DNA of 64,000 bases, taken from NCBI RefSeq assembly GCF_014490725.1, contig NZ_JACOQL010000001.1, positions 682,001 to 746,000 on the forward strand. The letters are read 5' to 3'. Below are positions 36,378-46,079 of this stretch, piece by piece (the first letter of the stretch is position 1; each line of letters opens with the position of its first letter). The notes beneath the pieces were generated by a model. It did not search any database. It had not been told where the DNA came from and worked only from the letters and a program-made list of their open reading frames with translations. Both the position numbers and the translations under genes were made by a program. This stretch comes from Paracoccus amoyensis (GTDB lineage Bacteria > Pseudomonadota > Alphaproteobacteria > Rhodobacterales > Rhodobacteraceae).

Positions 36378-37645
36378 TCCGAGGCCGCGTCCTCGACTTT
36401 CATGCCGATCCGGCAGACACCGAAGACAATCACCGCTATATCGAAGACGGCGCGATCCTTGTCCGCGACGGGCTGGTTGCGGCCGTTGGCGAATATGCCG
36501 AATTGGCCAACCCTGACCTGACCGAGATCGACCATCGCCCGCACCTGATCCTTCCCGGTTTCATCGACACGCATATCCATTTTCCGCAAGTGCAGGTGAT
36601 CGGATCCTGGGGGGCGCAGCTTCTGGATTGGCTGAATACCTATACCTTTCCGGAAGAAGCACGCTTTGCCCAACAGGGCCACGCCCCCGCGATGGCCGAT
36701 GCCTTCCTTGACTTGTTGACCAGCCATGGCACGACCACCGCCGTCGCCTTCTGCTCGGTTCATGCAGCAAGCGCCGAGGCGCTGTTCAGCGCCGCCGAAT
36801 CCCGCAACATGGCGATGGTCGCGGGCAAGGTGATGATGGATCGCAACGCCCCCGAAGCGGTTCTGGATACGCCGCAATCGGGTTATGACGACAGCAAGGC
36901 GTTGCTGGAAAAGTGGCACGGTCGCGGCCGTCAGCGTTATGCAATCACGCCACGCTTCGCCATTACCTCGACGCCCGAACAGCTTGAAATGACCGGCCAG
37001 CTGGTCCGCGAATATCCCGATTGCCATATCCAGACCCATCTCTCCGAAAACCTTGATGAGATCGACTATACGCTTAGCCTTTATCCAAAGGCCCGTGACT
37101 ATCTGGATATCTACGAAACCTATGGCTTGCTGTCTGACAAGCTGCTTCTGGGCCACTCGATCCACCTGCGTGAACGTGAAATCAAGCGCATGGCGGAAAC
37201 CGGCAGCAGGGCGGTGTTCTGCCCGACCTCGAACCTTTTCCTTGGATCGGGGTTGTTTGATGAGGCTGGCTTGCGTGCGGCGGGTGTCGTCAGCGGGGTG
37301 GCCACCGATGTTGGCGGCGGCACCAGCTATTCGATGCTGCAAACGCTGAACGAAGGTTACAAGATCCTGCAATTGCGGGGACAAAAGCTGCATCCGCTGT
37401 CAGCTTTCCATTGGGCGACGCGCGGAAATGCCGTTGCCCTGGGGATGCAAGACCGGATCGGCACCCTGGCACCCGGTTCGGACGCCGATTTCGTCGTGCT
37501 GGATGCACATGCGACCCCGGCCATGGCCCTGCGGATGCAACGCGCCCAAACCTTGGCCGAGGAGTTGTTCATCCTGCAAATCCTTGGGGATGACCGCGCG
37601 ATTGCACAAACCTATGTGGCGGGAAAGCCAATGAAGGCGGAATGA
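36365..37645 (+). CDS. guaD: Guanine deaminase
   Basis: A 426-residue amidohydrolase converting guanine to xanthine. The zinc site begins at H70-I-H72 in FIDTHIHFPQVQV, followed by HLSEN, GHSIHL and the CPTSNLFLGSGLF block typical of GuaD. It starts inside the end of xdhC, so xdhABC-guaD is one operon that funnels guanine through xanthine to urate. It is distinct from the 8-oxoguanine deaminase at 27718. The purine island ends here. Confidence 0.95.
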   Translation: MQQLIRGRVLDFHADPADTEDNHRYIEDGAILVRDGLVAAVGEYAELANPDLTEIDHRPHLILPGFIDTHIHFPQVQVIGSWGAQLLDWLNTYTFPEEARFAQQGHAPAMADAFLDLLTSHGTTTAVAFCSVHAASAEALFSAAESRNMAMVAGKVMMDRNAPEAVLDTPQSGYDDSKALLEKWHGRGRQRYAITPRFAITSTPEQLEMTGQLVREYPDCHIQTHLSENLDEIDYTLSLYPKARDYLDIYETYGLLSDKLLLGHSIHLREREIKRMAETGSRAVFCPTSNLFLGSGLFDEAGLRAAGVVSGVATDVGGGTSYSMLQTLNEGYKILQLRGQKLHPLSAFHWATRGNAVALGMQDRIGTLAPGSDADFVVLDAHATPAMALRMQRAQTLAEELFILQILGDDRAIAQTYVAGKPMKAE

Positions 37646-37726
37646 CGCCGTCAATAACCTGTCACTTCCCGTCGGATACTCTTGCGGATAAGGTGCAGCG
37701 AATTTGCGCCTTCGAGGAAGTTGGTC

Positions 37727-39159
37727 ATGGTTAAAATTACGCCGGTTTTGATGGCTGGAGGCTCGGGCACGCGGCTGTGGCCTGTATCGCGTAAGAGCTT
37801 TCCAAAACAATTCGCCCACCTGACCGGGCCAGAAACACTGTTTCAGGCATCCGCCCGGCGCCTGTCCGGGGGCGGCTATACCGATCCCGTGGTCATGACA
37901 AACGCGGATTTTCGCTTCATTGTGGCCGAACAACTGGATCAGATCGGCATTGATCCCGGTGCCATCGTTATCGAACCTGCGGGCCGCAATACCGCGCCGG
38001 CCGTTCTGGCTGCCGCCCTGATGGTTGCTGATCAAGATCCCGATCAACTGTTGCTGGTCGCCCCATCAGATCATGTGATCCCCGACGCGGATGCCTTTGC
38101 CCGCGCCGTGGAACAGGGCATCGGTGCGGCGAATGACGGTCGTATCGTGACCTTTGGCATCACGCCCGACCGCCCCGAAACCGGGTATGGTTATCTGGAA
38201 CTGGCCGGGCAGGGCGATGGCCCGCAGCCTTTGGCCCGGTTCGTCGAAAAGCCGGATGCGGGCCGTGCCGCCGACATGCTGGCGCAAGGTCATTTCCTGT
38301 GGAATGCGGGCATCTTTCTGTTCAGCGCCCGGACGATGATCGATGCGTTCCGCGCCCATGCGCCCGAATATCTTGAGCCTGTTCAGGCCGCCTTGCAAAA
38401 TGCGCGCACGGATCTTGGCTTCCTGCGCCTTGCCCGCGAACCGTGGGAGAGGCTGCCCGATACGTCGATCGACTATGCCGTGATGGAAAAGGCGGACAAT
38501 CTGACGGTTGTCCGCTTTTCGGATCGCTGGTCGGATCTGGGTGGCTGGGACGCGTTGTGGCGCGAACAGCTGCTGGAAAGCCCATCAGAGAGCGGTGTCG
38601 TCGTTGACGGAAATTCAACGGCGATTGATTGTCAGGACGTTCTGCTGCGCTCTGACAGCGATGATTTGCAGGTCGTGGGCATCGGGCTGAAAGACACGTG
38701 GTGATCGCGACCTCGGACGCGGTGCTGGTGGCCGATAAATCGCGCGCGCAAGAGGTTCGCAAAGCCGTCAGTGCATTGAAATCCAAAGGCCGCAAACAGG
38801 CCGAGGCTTTCCCGCGCGATCACCGCCCCTGGGGCTGGTTTGAAACGCTGGCCTTGGCCGACCGCTTTCAGGTCAAGCGGATCGTGGTAAAACCGGGCGC
38901 GGCGCTGTCGCTGCAAAGCCATGTTCACAGGTCCGAACATTGGATCGTGGTTTCGGGCACTGCCAAGGTCACGGTCGATGAAACGGTGACTTTGGTGACC
39001 GAAAACCAGTCGATCTATGTGCCGCTGGGCGCGGTGCACCGGATGGAAAATCCGGGTAAGGTGCCGATGGTGCTGATCGAGGTTCAGACCGGCAGCTATC
39101 TGGGCGAAGATGACATCATCAGATACGAGGATGTTTATTCGCGTGACAGTTCGGACTGA
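37727..39159 (+). pseudogene. manC: Mannose-1-phosphate guanylyltransferase, broken by a 1-base frameshift
   Basis: A ManC/AlgA-type gene read in two frames. The first (37727-38704) holds the GDP-mannose pyrophosphorylase domain (LMAGGSGTRLWPVSRKSFPKQF, then FVEKPDAGRA and DRWSDLGGWDALW) and stops at KDTW. The second frame, from 38698, continues VIATSDAVLVADKSRAQEV and the cupin domain of mannose-6-phosphate isomerase type II (HRPWGWFE, HVHRSEHWIVVSGTA). One extra G at about 38698 would restore KDTVVIATSDAVLVAD. GAGGAAG precedes ATG 37727. The two halves are intact, so this is a recent mutation or a sequencing error. GDP-mannose would feed polysaccharide synthesis. Confidence 0.85.
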
Positions 39160-39209
39160 CGACAATTCTGGCGGCGTCGCAACTTGCCGCTATGATTTCA
39201 GGGAACAAG

Positions 39210-39246
39210 AAACGGCAGGCTGATCGGATCGGCGTGCCGTTTTTCT
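39210..39246 (+). terminator. Rho-independent terminator
   Basis: AAACGGCA pairs with TGCCGTTT around a 17-base loop that can pair further; a TTTTTCT tail follows. It ends the manC transcript just before the convergent metH stop. Confidence 0.75.
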
Positions 39247-39250
39247 ATTG

Positions 39251-41971
39251 TCAGGCCGCGTTCGAGGCTTCCTGTTTCCTGGTGTAATTCAGAACCGGGG
39301 CCAGCCACCGTTCGGCTTCTTCCAAAGACATCCCTTTACGCGCCGCGTAGTCGCGGGCCTGATCTTCCTCGATCTTGGCCACACCGAAATAATACGCCTC
39401 GGGATGCCCGATATAGAGGCCCGAGACCGATGACCCGGGCCACATCGCCATGCTTTCGGTCAACTGCACACCTGTTGCAGCCTCGGCGTCCAGCAACCGG
39501 AACAGCGTCAGTTTTTCAGTGTGATCGGGTTGCGCCGGATAGCCGGGGGCGGGGCGAATACCGCTATAGGCCTCGGCCACCAGTTCTGCATTCGAATAAT
39601 CTTCGTCTGCAGCATAGCCCCAGTAATCCTTGCGCACCCGTTCATGCAACATCTCGGCCATGGCTTCGGCAAAACGGTCAGCAAGCGCCTTGACCATGAT
39701 GGCTGCATAATCATCGTTTGCACGTTCATACCGCGCGGCGATTTCGCTTTCTTCCGGACCTGCGGTCACAACGAAGCCACCGACATAATCCGGCGTGGCC
39801 CCTTGTGGTGCGACGAAATCCGACAGCGCCACATTGGGACGGCCACCGCGTTTCGTGACCTGTTGGCGCAGCGTATGCAGCGTGTCCAGAACTTCGGCGC
39901 GATCCTCGCCCGTGAACAGGCGGATATCGTCACCGACGGTATTCGCAGGCCAGAAACCAACGACTGCGCGCGGACGGAACCATTTGCCTTCGATGATCCG
40001 GACCAGCATCTCTTGCGCCTCGGCAAACAGCGATCTGGCTGCTTCGCCCTGCTTCTCATCCTCAAGAATGCGCGGGTAAACGCCCTTCAGCTCCCATGTC
40101 TGGAAGAACGGGGTCCAGTCGATATACCGCGCAATTTCCGCCAGATCCCAATCGTCGATGACGCGCGTGCCGGTAAAACGGGGGGCCGTCGCGCGGTAAT
40201 CGGTCCAGTCGATCTTATACGCATTGTTGCGGGCAGTTTGCAGCGGCAAACGCTGTTTCGCGGCTTCAGCACGTTCGTGACGCTCTGCCACATCGGCATA
40301 TTCGGTGCGAATGCCGTCGACATAGTGCTGCTGCTGCGTCGGGCTTAGCAAGGACGAAACGACGCCCACGGCGCGGCTTGCATCGGTAACATAGACCGCC
40401 GCACCCTTGTGGTAACGCGGCGCGATCTTGACGGCCGTGTGTATCTTCGAGGTGGTTGCCCCACCGATCAACAGCGGCAGATCAAATCCTTCACGCTCCA
40501 TCTCGTTGGCGACATGAACCATCTCGTCCAGCGAAGGGGTGATAAGGCCGGACAGGCCGATCACATCGACATTCTGTTCCCGCGCGACTTCAAGTATTTT
40601 TTGCGCAGGCACCATCACGCCAAGGTCGATGACCTCATAATTATTGCAGGCCAGCACAACGCCGACGATATTCTTGCCAATGTCGTGGACATCACCCTTG
40701 ACCGTGGCCATCAAGATCTTGCCCGCGCTCTGGCGTTCACCGCCGCCATTGGCTGCCTTTTCTTCTTCCATATAAGGCAGCAGAACCGCGACTGCCTGTT
40801 TCATCACGCGGGCGGATTTCACCACCTGCGGAAGGAACATCTTGCCCGCCCCGAACAGGTCGCCCACGACATTCATCCCGGCCATCAGCGGCCCTTCGAT
40901 GACATGCAGCGGACGTTCGGCGCCAAGGCGCGCTTCCTCGGTGTCGGCTTCGATATATTCGGTGATGCCGTTCACCAAAGCATGTTCCAGCCGCTTTTCC
41001 ACCGACCATTCGCGCCAGGACAGATCCTTTTCCCGTTTCTTTTCGCCGCCTTCGCCACGGAACCGTTCGGCAATCTCTAACAGCCGTTCGGTGGCATCGT
41101 CGCGGCGGTTCAGGACGACATCTTCACAGGCTTCGCGAAGCTCTGCGTCAATCTGGTCATAGACGGCCAGCTGTCCGGCATTGACGATCCCCATATCCAT
41201 GCCTGCCTGAATCGCGTGATACAGAAACACGGCATGCATCGCCTCGCGCACCGGCTCATTGCCGCGGAAGCTGAAGGACAGGTTCGACACGCCGCCCGAC
41301 ACATGCGCATGTGGCAGGTTCTGGGTGATCCAGCGGGACGCCTCGATAAAATCGACACCGTAGTTGTTATGTTCTTCAATGCCGGTGGCGACGGCAAAGA
41401 TATTCGGATCGAAAATGATATCTTCCGGCGGGAACCCCACATCTTCGGTCAGGATCTTATAGGCGCGTGCGCAGATTTCCGTCTTGCGTTGAAAGCTGTC
41501 GGCCTGACCTTCTTCATCAAAAGCCATCACAACGACAGCCGCACCATAGGCCAGACACAGCTTGGCATGATGAATAAACTGCTCTTCGCCTTCTTTTATG
41601 CTGATCGAATTGACGACCGGCTTGCCCTGGACGCATTTCAACCCCGCCTCGATCACCTCCCATTTCGAGCTGTCGATCATGATCGGCACGCGCGCAATAT
41701 CCGGTTCGGCCGCCAGCAGGTTCAGAAATTCGACCATCGCGGCCTGACTGTCGATCAGGCCCTCGTCCATGTTGATGTCGATGATCTGGGCGCCGTTTTC
41801 CACCTGATCGCGGGCCACTTCCAGGGCCGCCGCATAATCGCGATTGGTGATCAGCTTGCGAAACCGCGCACTGCCGGTGACATTCGTGCGCTCTCCGACA
41901 TTCACGAAGGGAATGTCGCGGGTCAGGGTAAAGGGTTCAAGCCCGGAAAGGCGCAGCAGACGTTCATGCAT
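39251..41971 (-). CDS. metH: Methionine synthase, pterin/cobalamin/activation part
   Basis: A 906-residue protein equal to the C-terminal three modules of MetH. They are the methyltetrahydrofolate-binding domain ([26 protein letters not shown]-like [12 protein letters not shown]), the cobalamin domain with His429 in DVHDIGKN as the cobalt ligand, and the AdoMet activation domain ([25 protein letters not shown]). It takes methyl from methyltetrahydrofolate to homocysteine with the partner protein encoded just upstream. ATG 41971 has AAAGG nine bases upstream and overlaps the upstream stop by eight bases. The open frame extends to 42238, but that part is antisense-like noise. A frameshifted single metH is the alternative. 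Confidence 0.88.
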   Translation of the reverse strand: MHERLLRLSGLEPFTLTRDIPFVNVGERTNVTGSARFRKLITNRDYAAALEVARDQVENGAQIIDINMDEGLIDSQAAMVEFLNLLAAEPDIARVPIMIDSSKWEVIEAGLKCVQGKPVVNSISIKEGEEQFIHHAKLCLAYGAAVVVMAFDEEGQADSFQRKTEICARAYKILTEDVGFPPEDIIFDPNIFAVATGIEEHNNYGVDFIEASRWITQNLPHAHVSGGVSNLSFSFRGNEPVREAMHAVFLYHAIQAGMDMGIVNAGQLAVYDQIDAELREACEDVVLNRRDDATERLLEIAERFRGEGGEKKREKDLSWREWSVEKRLEHALVNGITEYIEADTEEARLGAERPLHVIEGPLMAGMNVVGDLFGAGKMFLPQVVKSARVMKQAVAVLLPYMEEEKAANGGGERQSAGKILMATVKGDVHDIGKNIVGVVLACNNYEVIDLGVMVPAQKILEVAREQNVDVIGLSGLITPSLDEMVHVANEMEREGFDLPLLIGGATTSKIHTAVKIAPRYHKGAAVYVTDASRAVGVVSSLLSPTQQQHYVDGIRTEYADVAERHERAEAAKQRLPLQTARNNAYKIDWTDYRATAPRFTGTRVIDDWDLAEIARYIDWTPFFQTWELKGVYPRILEDEKQGEAARSLFAEAQEMLVRIIEGKWFRPRAVVGFWPANTVGDDIRLFTGEDRAEVLDTLHTLRQQVTKRGGRPNVALSDFVAPQGATPDYVGGFVVTAGPEESEIAARYERANDDYAAIMVKALADRFAEAMAEMLHERVRKDYWGYAADEDYSNAELVAEAYSGIRPAPGYPAQPDHTEKLTLFRLLDAEAATGVQLTESMAMWPGSSVSGLYIGHPEAYYFGVAKIEEDQARDYAARKGMSLEEAERWLAPVLNYTRKQEASNAA

Positions 41972-43004
41972 ATTCGGGAACCTTTCGCGGGACATAGGCG
42001 GCCACAGCGTCTGCAATGGCGCGAATATGATCGGGGGTCGTGCCGCAGCATCCGCCAACGACATTGACCAAACCTTCACGGGCAAATTCAGCGACCTGAG
42101 GGGCGGTATCCATCGGGCCTTCATCATACTGGCCGAACGCATTGGGCAGGCCGGCATTCGGATAGGCACAGATATTCGTCTCTGCCACACCCGAAAGCTC
42201 TGCCAGATGCGGACGCATGGCGGATGCGCCAAGCGCACAGTTCAGCCCGACGCTCCATGGCTGGGCATGGCGCACGGAATACCAGAACGCCGTCGGCGTC
42301 TGGCCCGAAAGGGTGCGGCCCGAAGCGTCGGTAATGGTCCCCGAAATCATCAAGGGCAGGGCGCGTCCATGCGCCTCCATCGCCTGAATGCAGGCAAAAA
42401 TCGCGGCCTTGGCGTTCAGCGTGTCAAAGATTGTCTCGATCAGCAAGATATCTGCACCGCCAGCGATCAGCCCTTTGGCCTGCTGAAAATAGGCGATCCG
42501 CAAATCGTCAAAACTGACGGCACGATATCCCGGATTATTCACGTCCGGGCTGATCGAGGCCGTCCGGTTCGTCGGTCCAATCGCGCCCGCAACAAAACGC
42601 GGCTTGCCATCTTCTGCGGTCGCGCGATCCAATGCGCGCCGCACCACGCGCGCACCTTGCACGTTCAGATCGTGAACCGCCTCCTGCATGCCGTAATCGG
42701 CCTGCGCGATCGTGGTCGCGGAAAAGGTATTCGTCTCGACAATATCCGCGCCAGCTTTGGCATAGCGATAGTGGATTTCCTCGACTGCTTCAGGTTGGGT
42801 CAGGATCAGCAGGTCATTATTGCCTTGCTGCGGATGATCCGAATGATGTCTGCAAGCGTGACCCGAGCCATGTCCGGTGTAATCATCCTCGCCCAGGTTC
42901 AGTTGCTGGATCTGTGTGCCCATCGCGCCATCGAGAATCAGAATACGCTCGGATGCAGCGCGGTTCAGCGCTTCGAATACGGGTGATTTGGCAAGTCCGG
43001 TCAT
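41964..43004 (-). CDS. bmt: Homocysteine methyltransferase module of split methionine synthase
   Basis: A 346-residue homocysteine S-methyltransferase. Zinc ligands are Cys256 (GLNCALGA) and Cys319-Cys320 (VGGCCGTT). It ends at PRKVPEYA, exactly where the linker to the folate domain begins in one-piece MetH. Similar proteins in Rhodobacteraceae are often labelled betaine-homocysteine methyltransferase. A His- and Cys-rich insertion (residues about 43-58) sits between [11 protein letters not shown] and GNNDLL. Start 43004 has GGGGA upstream; ATGs at 43016 and 43010 are also in frame. It overlaps the second metH module by eight bases. Confidence 0.86.
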   Translation of the reverse strand: MTGLAKSPVFEALNRAASERILILDGAMGTQIQQLNLGEDDYTGHGSGHACRHHSDHPQQGNNDLLILTQPEAVEEIHYRYAKAGADIVETNTFSATTIAQADYGMQEAVHDLNVQGARVVRRALDRATAEDGKPRFVAGAIGPTNRTASISPDVNNPGYRAVSFDDLRIAYFQQAKGLIAGGADILLIETIFDTLNAKAAIFACIQAMEAHGRALPLMISGTITDASGRTLSGQTPTAFWYSVRHAQPWSVGLNCALGASAMRPHLAELSGVAETNICAYPNAGLPNAFGQYDEGPMDTAPQVAEFAREGLVNVVGGCCGTTPDHIRAIADAVAAYVPRKVPEYA

Positions 43005-43148
43005 ATCCATCCCCATTGCAGGAAGCCCGCAACATAAGCACTCTGACCGGTATCGGCAAATTCATAGTTTTCCAGAAGATTATGAACGGCACTTATAATG
43101 GCCAATCACGACGGGTTAAATCTTCTGTGCTCAAATATCCTCGGGGGT

Positions 43149-43173
43149 GCGGGGGCAGATAGCCCCCGCTTTT
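43149..43173. terminator. GC-rich terminator hairpin
   Basis: GCGGGGGC-AGATA-GCCCCCGC is a perfect 8-base-pair stem flanked by TTTT on the plus strand. It lies directly after the stop of the minus-strand solute-binding protein gene. Read on the minus strand it is followed by CACCCCCGAGGATATTTG, the same tail type as at 13989-14006. Confidence 0.7.
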
Positions 43174-43179
43174 GCCAGT

Positions 43180-44220
43180 TTAGAAACCTGCTTTGATTTT
43201 CTCGAACTCGGCAAGTTGCTTTTCACGCTGGGCCGGGTCGTTGGGGGTCTGGGCCAGAATCGGGGCATCCACGTCGCTCAGCCCTTCCTTTACCGCAGGC
43301 TCATCAGCGATGGTGGCCATGGCATCGGTGGATGTATGGCCATAGCCGATGGTGTCCAGCAGAGCTTTCCCCGCCGAGGGTTCCAGCCATGCGTTGATGA
43401 AATCATAGGCTTTGTCCTCGCTTCCCGGGCCGTTCTTCACGTTGACGAAGCCACAGAAGAAGGTCGAAGATCCCTCCACCGGCGCACGCTCAAACCCGAC
43501 AGGATAGTCGTCCTCTTGCAGGTAAACCACGCCGTCATTCCATGACCACGCGATATCGACGGCGCCTGACGCCATCAATTGGGCCTGTTCAGACGGATCA
43601 GCCCAATAGGCGGCGACGTTCTGATGCGCCTTGCGCAGCCAATCCGCGGCGGCGGCGAACTGCTCATCCGTCACATCGGTCCAATCGGTCGTGCCAGTTG
43701 CCAGATAGGCCAGCGCCCAGACGTCATCAGAACTGTCGGGCAGCGACACCCGACCCTGATATTTCGGGTCCACGAAAACCTGCAGGGTCGAGACATCTTC
43801 GACCGGCACGGATTCGGAATTATACGCGATGGCAGTCGCGCCCCAATCGGTCGGGATATACCAGATGCCCTCTGCATCCTTGAACACTTCGGAATCCAGA
43901 AATTTGGGGTCAATCTTATCGAAGTTCGGGATTTTCGAGGTGTCCCAAGGTTCGATCAGCCCCGCGTCGCGGTATTTGCTGACCATCTGGCTGCAGGGAT
44001 GGACGAGGTCAGCCTTGAACCCCGAGGCCATTTTCTGAAACGCCTCATCGTCGTCGCCATAGAAGGCAAAGGTCGGATTGTCGCCGTGCTTATCGACATA
44101 AGCCTGAAAGATCGTCGGTTCTTCAAAGCCGGCCCAGTCAAAGACCGTCAATTCGCCATCGGCCGCAAAGGCGGGTAGGGCGATCAGAGCGGCAAGTGAG
44201 GTGGTGGTCAGTAAACGCAT
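43180..44220 (-). CDS. PotD/PotF-like periplasmic solute-binding protein
   Basis: A 346-residue exported protein with a clear signal peptide (about 20 residues, ending ALPAFAAD) and the fold signatures of spermidine/putrescine-binding proteins (WAGFEEPTIFQAYVDKHG, IPTDWGATAIAYNSE, AWSWNDGVVYLQ). It should bind a polyamine or similar small cation for an ABC importer. No ATPase or permease gene is nearby, so its partners are elsewhere. GGAAGG precedes ATG 44220; the frame extends to 44283 without a signal peptide. Confidence 0.85.
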   Translation of the reverse strand: MRLLTTTSLAALIALPAFAADGELTVFDWAGFEEPTIFQAYVDKHGDNPTFAFYGDDDEAFQKMASGFKADLVHPCSQMVSKYRDAGLIEPWDTSKIPNFDKIDPKFLDSEVFKDAEGIWYIPTDWGATAIAYNSESVPVEDVSTLQVFVDPKYQGRVSLPDSSDDVWALAYLATGTTDWTDVTDEQFAAAADWLRKAHQNVAAYWADPSEQAQLMASGAVDIAWSWNDGVVYLQEDDYPVGFERAPVEGSSTFFCGFVNVKNGPGSEDKAYDFINAWLEPSAGKALLDTIGYGHTSTDAMATIADEPAVKEGLSDVDAPILAQTPNDPAQREKQLAEFEKIKAGF

Positions 44221-44352
44221 AAATTCTGGCCTTCCATTCAGCGAATTTGCAATAACGCTAGCCGCCGCAATGACACCGCGCAAGTGAATCGCGCATCCAT
44301 GACGACAGCGTTATTCCACACGTGCTTAACCAAAGGCAGCCGATGCCTGAAA

Positions 44353-45201
44353 CTACCAGCGCCCGGATGCGCCGCCGCCTGATGATCGCCCGCCGCCAAA
44401 GCCGCCACCTCGATTATGGCTTCTGCGGCCAGAATTGCTGTGACCGCCATAGTAAGACGGGCCACGCCATCCACAGCTGGGGCAGGTTCGCCAGAAACTT
44501 TGTCGGATCTGCTGGCCAGTTTCGTCGACGCCAACAGGCTCTGGCCCGCGTTCTTCGACGACGCCATTGCCGCCGCATTCGGGGCATTTCTGCCTTTGGG
44601 CTTTTTTGATGCGGTTTCGGATGATCTGCGCAAAGATAAAGCCGAACATGCCGATTGCGATGGCATTCGGCACCCATGCCCACGATTTCCCGCGCGGGCT
44701 GCGAATGTGATCCCCTGCTGCAGTCGGCCGCGCAATTTCGTCGATCGCTGCCAACGTGCCTTTGCGAATGCCTTCCGATATCCGGCCATCCCGAAATTCC
44801 GGCAACATCAGGTTGCGGATGATGTCTTGCGCAAGAATATCGGCCTCGCGCCGATAGCCTGCGCCCAATTCGATCCGTGCTTCGCGGTTGTTGACAAGAA
44901 CCAGCAGCATGAAACCGTCGTTGCGTTCAGGATCGCCAACGCCCCAATGGTTGAACAGGCGCGTGGCAAAAGGCTCTAGCCCGTCCCGACCGCCATAGGC
45001 CTCGCGATCGGTCAGCGTCACGACCGTACCTTCGATGTCGGTTTCGTCAAAAAGCCTGATCAAAGCCTGATCCAGAACCTGGGTATCTTCGCTGCTCAGG
45101 ACGCGGGCAAAGTCGTTGATGCTGGTGTGTTTCCAATCCGGCAGATTTTGCGCCGCGACCGGAAGCGCCAGCAGCAGCCAGATCAGCGCCGCGCGGATCA
45201 T
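44353..45201 (-). CDS. TPM-domain membrane protein with zinc ribbon
   Basis: A 282-residue protein. A signal peptide ([14 protein letters not shown]) is followed by a TPM phosphatase-like domain (residues about 22-150), a membrane helix near 175-195, a zinc-ribbon pair (CPECGG and CPSCGW) and a Gly/Ser-rich tail. TPM proteins have roles in photosystem repair or are uncharacterised; here the function is unknown. Its start overlaps the ppk2 stop by four bases, so it is the last gene of the ATPase-metA-ppk2 operon. Confidence 0.82.
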   Translation of the reverse strand: MIRAALIWLLLALPVAAQNLPDWKHTSINDFARVLSSEDTQVLDQALIRLFDETDIEGTVVTLTDREAYGGRDGLEPFATRLFNHWGVGDPERNDGFMLLVLVNNREARIELGAGYRREADILAQDIIRNLMLPEFRDGRISEGIRKGTLAAIDEIARPTAAGDHIRSPRGKSWAWVPNAIAIGMFGFIFAQIIRNRIKKAQRQKCPECGGNGVVEERGPEPVGVDETGQQIRQSFWRTCPSCGWRGPSYYGGHSNSGRRSHNRGGGFGGGRSSGGGASGRW

Positions 45202-46076
45202 TCGCGCAACAACTCTAACCCGCCGCTGATCTTGGGATCGCGCGGACCAATGGCGTCTTCGTCCTTCCCCGCATAATCGACCGCGTTCAGAATGGTCTGA
45301 ATCGCGGCAATACGGGCGCGGCGTTTATCGTCGGACAGGATCACCGTCCAAGGGGCGGTCGGGGTATGGGATTGTTGCAGAGTGTCGCGGATGGCTTCCG
45401 AATATTCGTCCCATTTGCCCAGACCGTCCACGTCGATGCTGGACAGCTTCCACTGTTTCAGCGGATCTTTTTCGCGGTCCAGAAAGCGCCGAAACTGTTC
45501 GGCTTGCCCGACATTCAGCCACAGCTTGACCAGAATGACCCCATCATCGACCAGCATCTGTTCGAAATCTGGAAGCTGGCGAAAAAAGGCCTTCTGCTTT
45601 GCTTCGGTCGTGAAGCCGAAGACGCGCTCGACAACCCCGCGGTTATACCAACTGCGGTCGAACAATGCGATTTCACCAGCAGCAGGCAACCAATCGACAT
45701 AGCGCTGAAAATACCATTGCCCTGCCTCTCGTTCACTGGGCTTGGGCAGCGCGACGATATAGGCCGAACGCGGGTTCAGATTTTCGCGGGTGCGTTCGAT
45801 GGTGCCACCCTTGCCTGCGGCATCGCGCCCTTCGAACAGCACGACCAGCCGTTTGCCTGTTTGCGCGATATCATACATCATACGGACAAGCTGTAATTGC
45901 AGCCGCTTCATGTGATCTTCGTATTCTTTCTTATCCATCTCTTCGCGATAGGGATAAGAGGCATCCAGAATCTGATCCTTGTGGCCCTCCTTGACGGCCT
46001 TGCGGATGTCTTTTGGCGCCTTCTTCAAGGCTTCGGTAATCTGGCCCACCAGCGGCAAATCTGGAAGTTTACTCAT
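45198..46076 (-). CDS. ppk2: Polyphosphate kinase 2
   Basis: A 292-residue PPK2-family kinase that moves phosphate between polyphosphate and nucleotides. Walker A is [12 protein letters not shown], Walker B lies in [17 protein letters not shown], and the lid is [16 protein letters not shown]. The single-domain length fits class I, which makes GTP or ATP from the diphosphate. metA ends three bases upstream and the TPM gene overlaps downstream. The link to methionine synthesis is positional only. Confidence 0.93.
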   Translation of the reverse strand: MSKLPDLPLVGQITEALKKAPKDIRKAVKEGHKDQILDASYPYREEMDKKEYEDHMKRLQLQLVRMMYDIAQTGKRLVVLFEGRDAAGKGGTIERTRENLNPRSAYIVALPKPSEREAGQWYFQRYVDWLPAAGEIALFDRSWYNRGVVERVFGFTTEAKQKAFFRQLPDFEQMLVDDGVILVKLWLNVGQAEQFRRFLDREKDPLKQWKLSSIDVDGLGKWDEYSEAIRDTLQQSHTPTAPWTVILSDDKRRARIAAIQTILNAVDYAGKDEDAIGPRDPKISGGLELLRE

Positions 46077-46079
46077 GGC

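Noticed and set aside
43017-43179. Possible SAM, SAH or cobalamin riboswitch upstream of the split methionine synthase
   Set aside because: The space holds the terminator of the upstream gene, a GGATATTT tail and plain sequence. No conserved riboswitch core (B12 box, SAM-II or SAH core) was recognised.
43180-44220. Complete polyamine ABC importer
   Set aside because: Only the binding protein is present; no ATPase or permease gene is found on either side.
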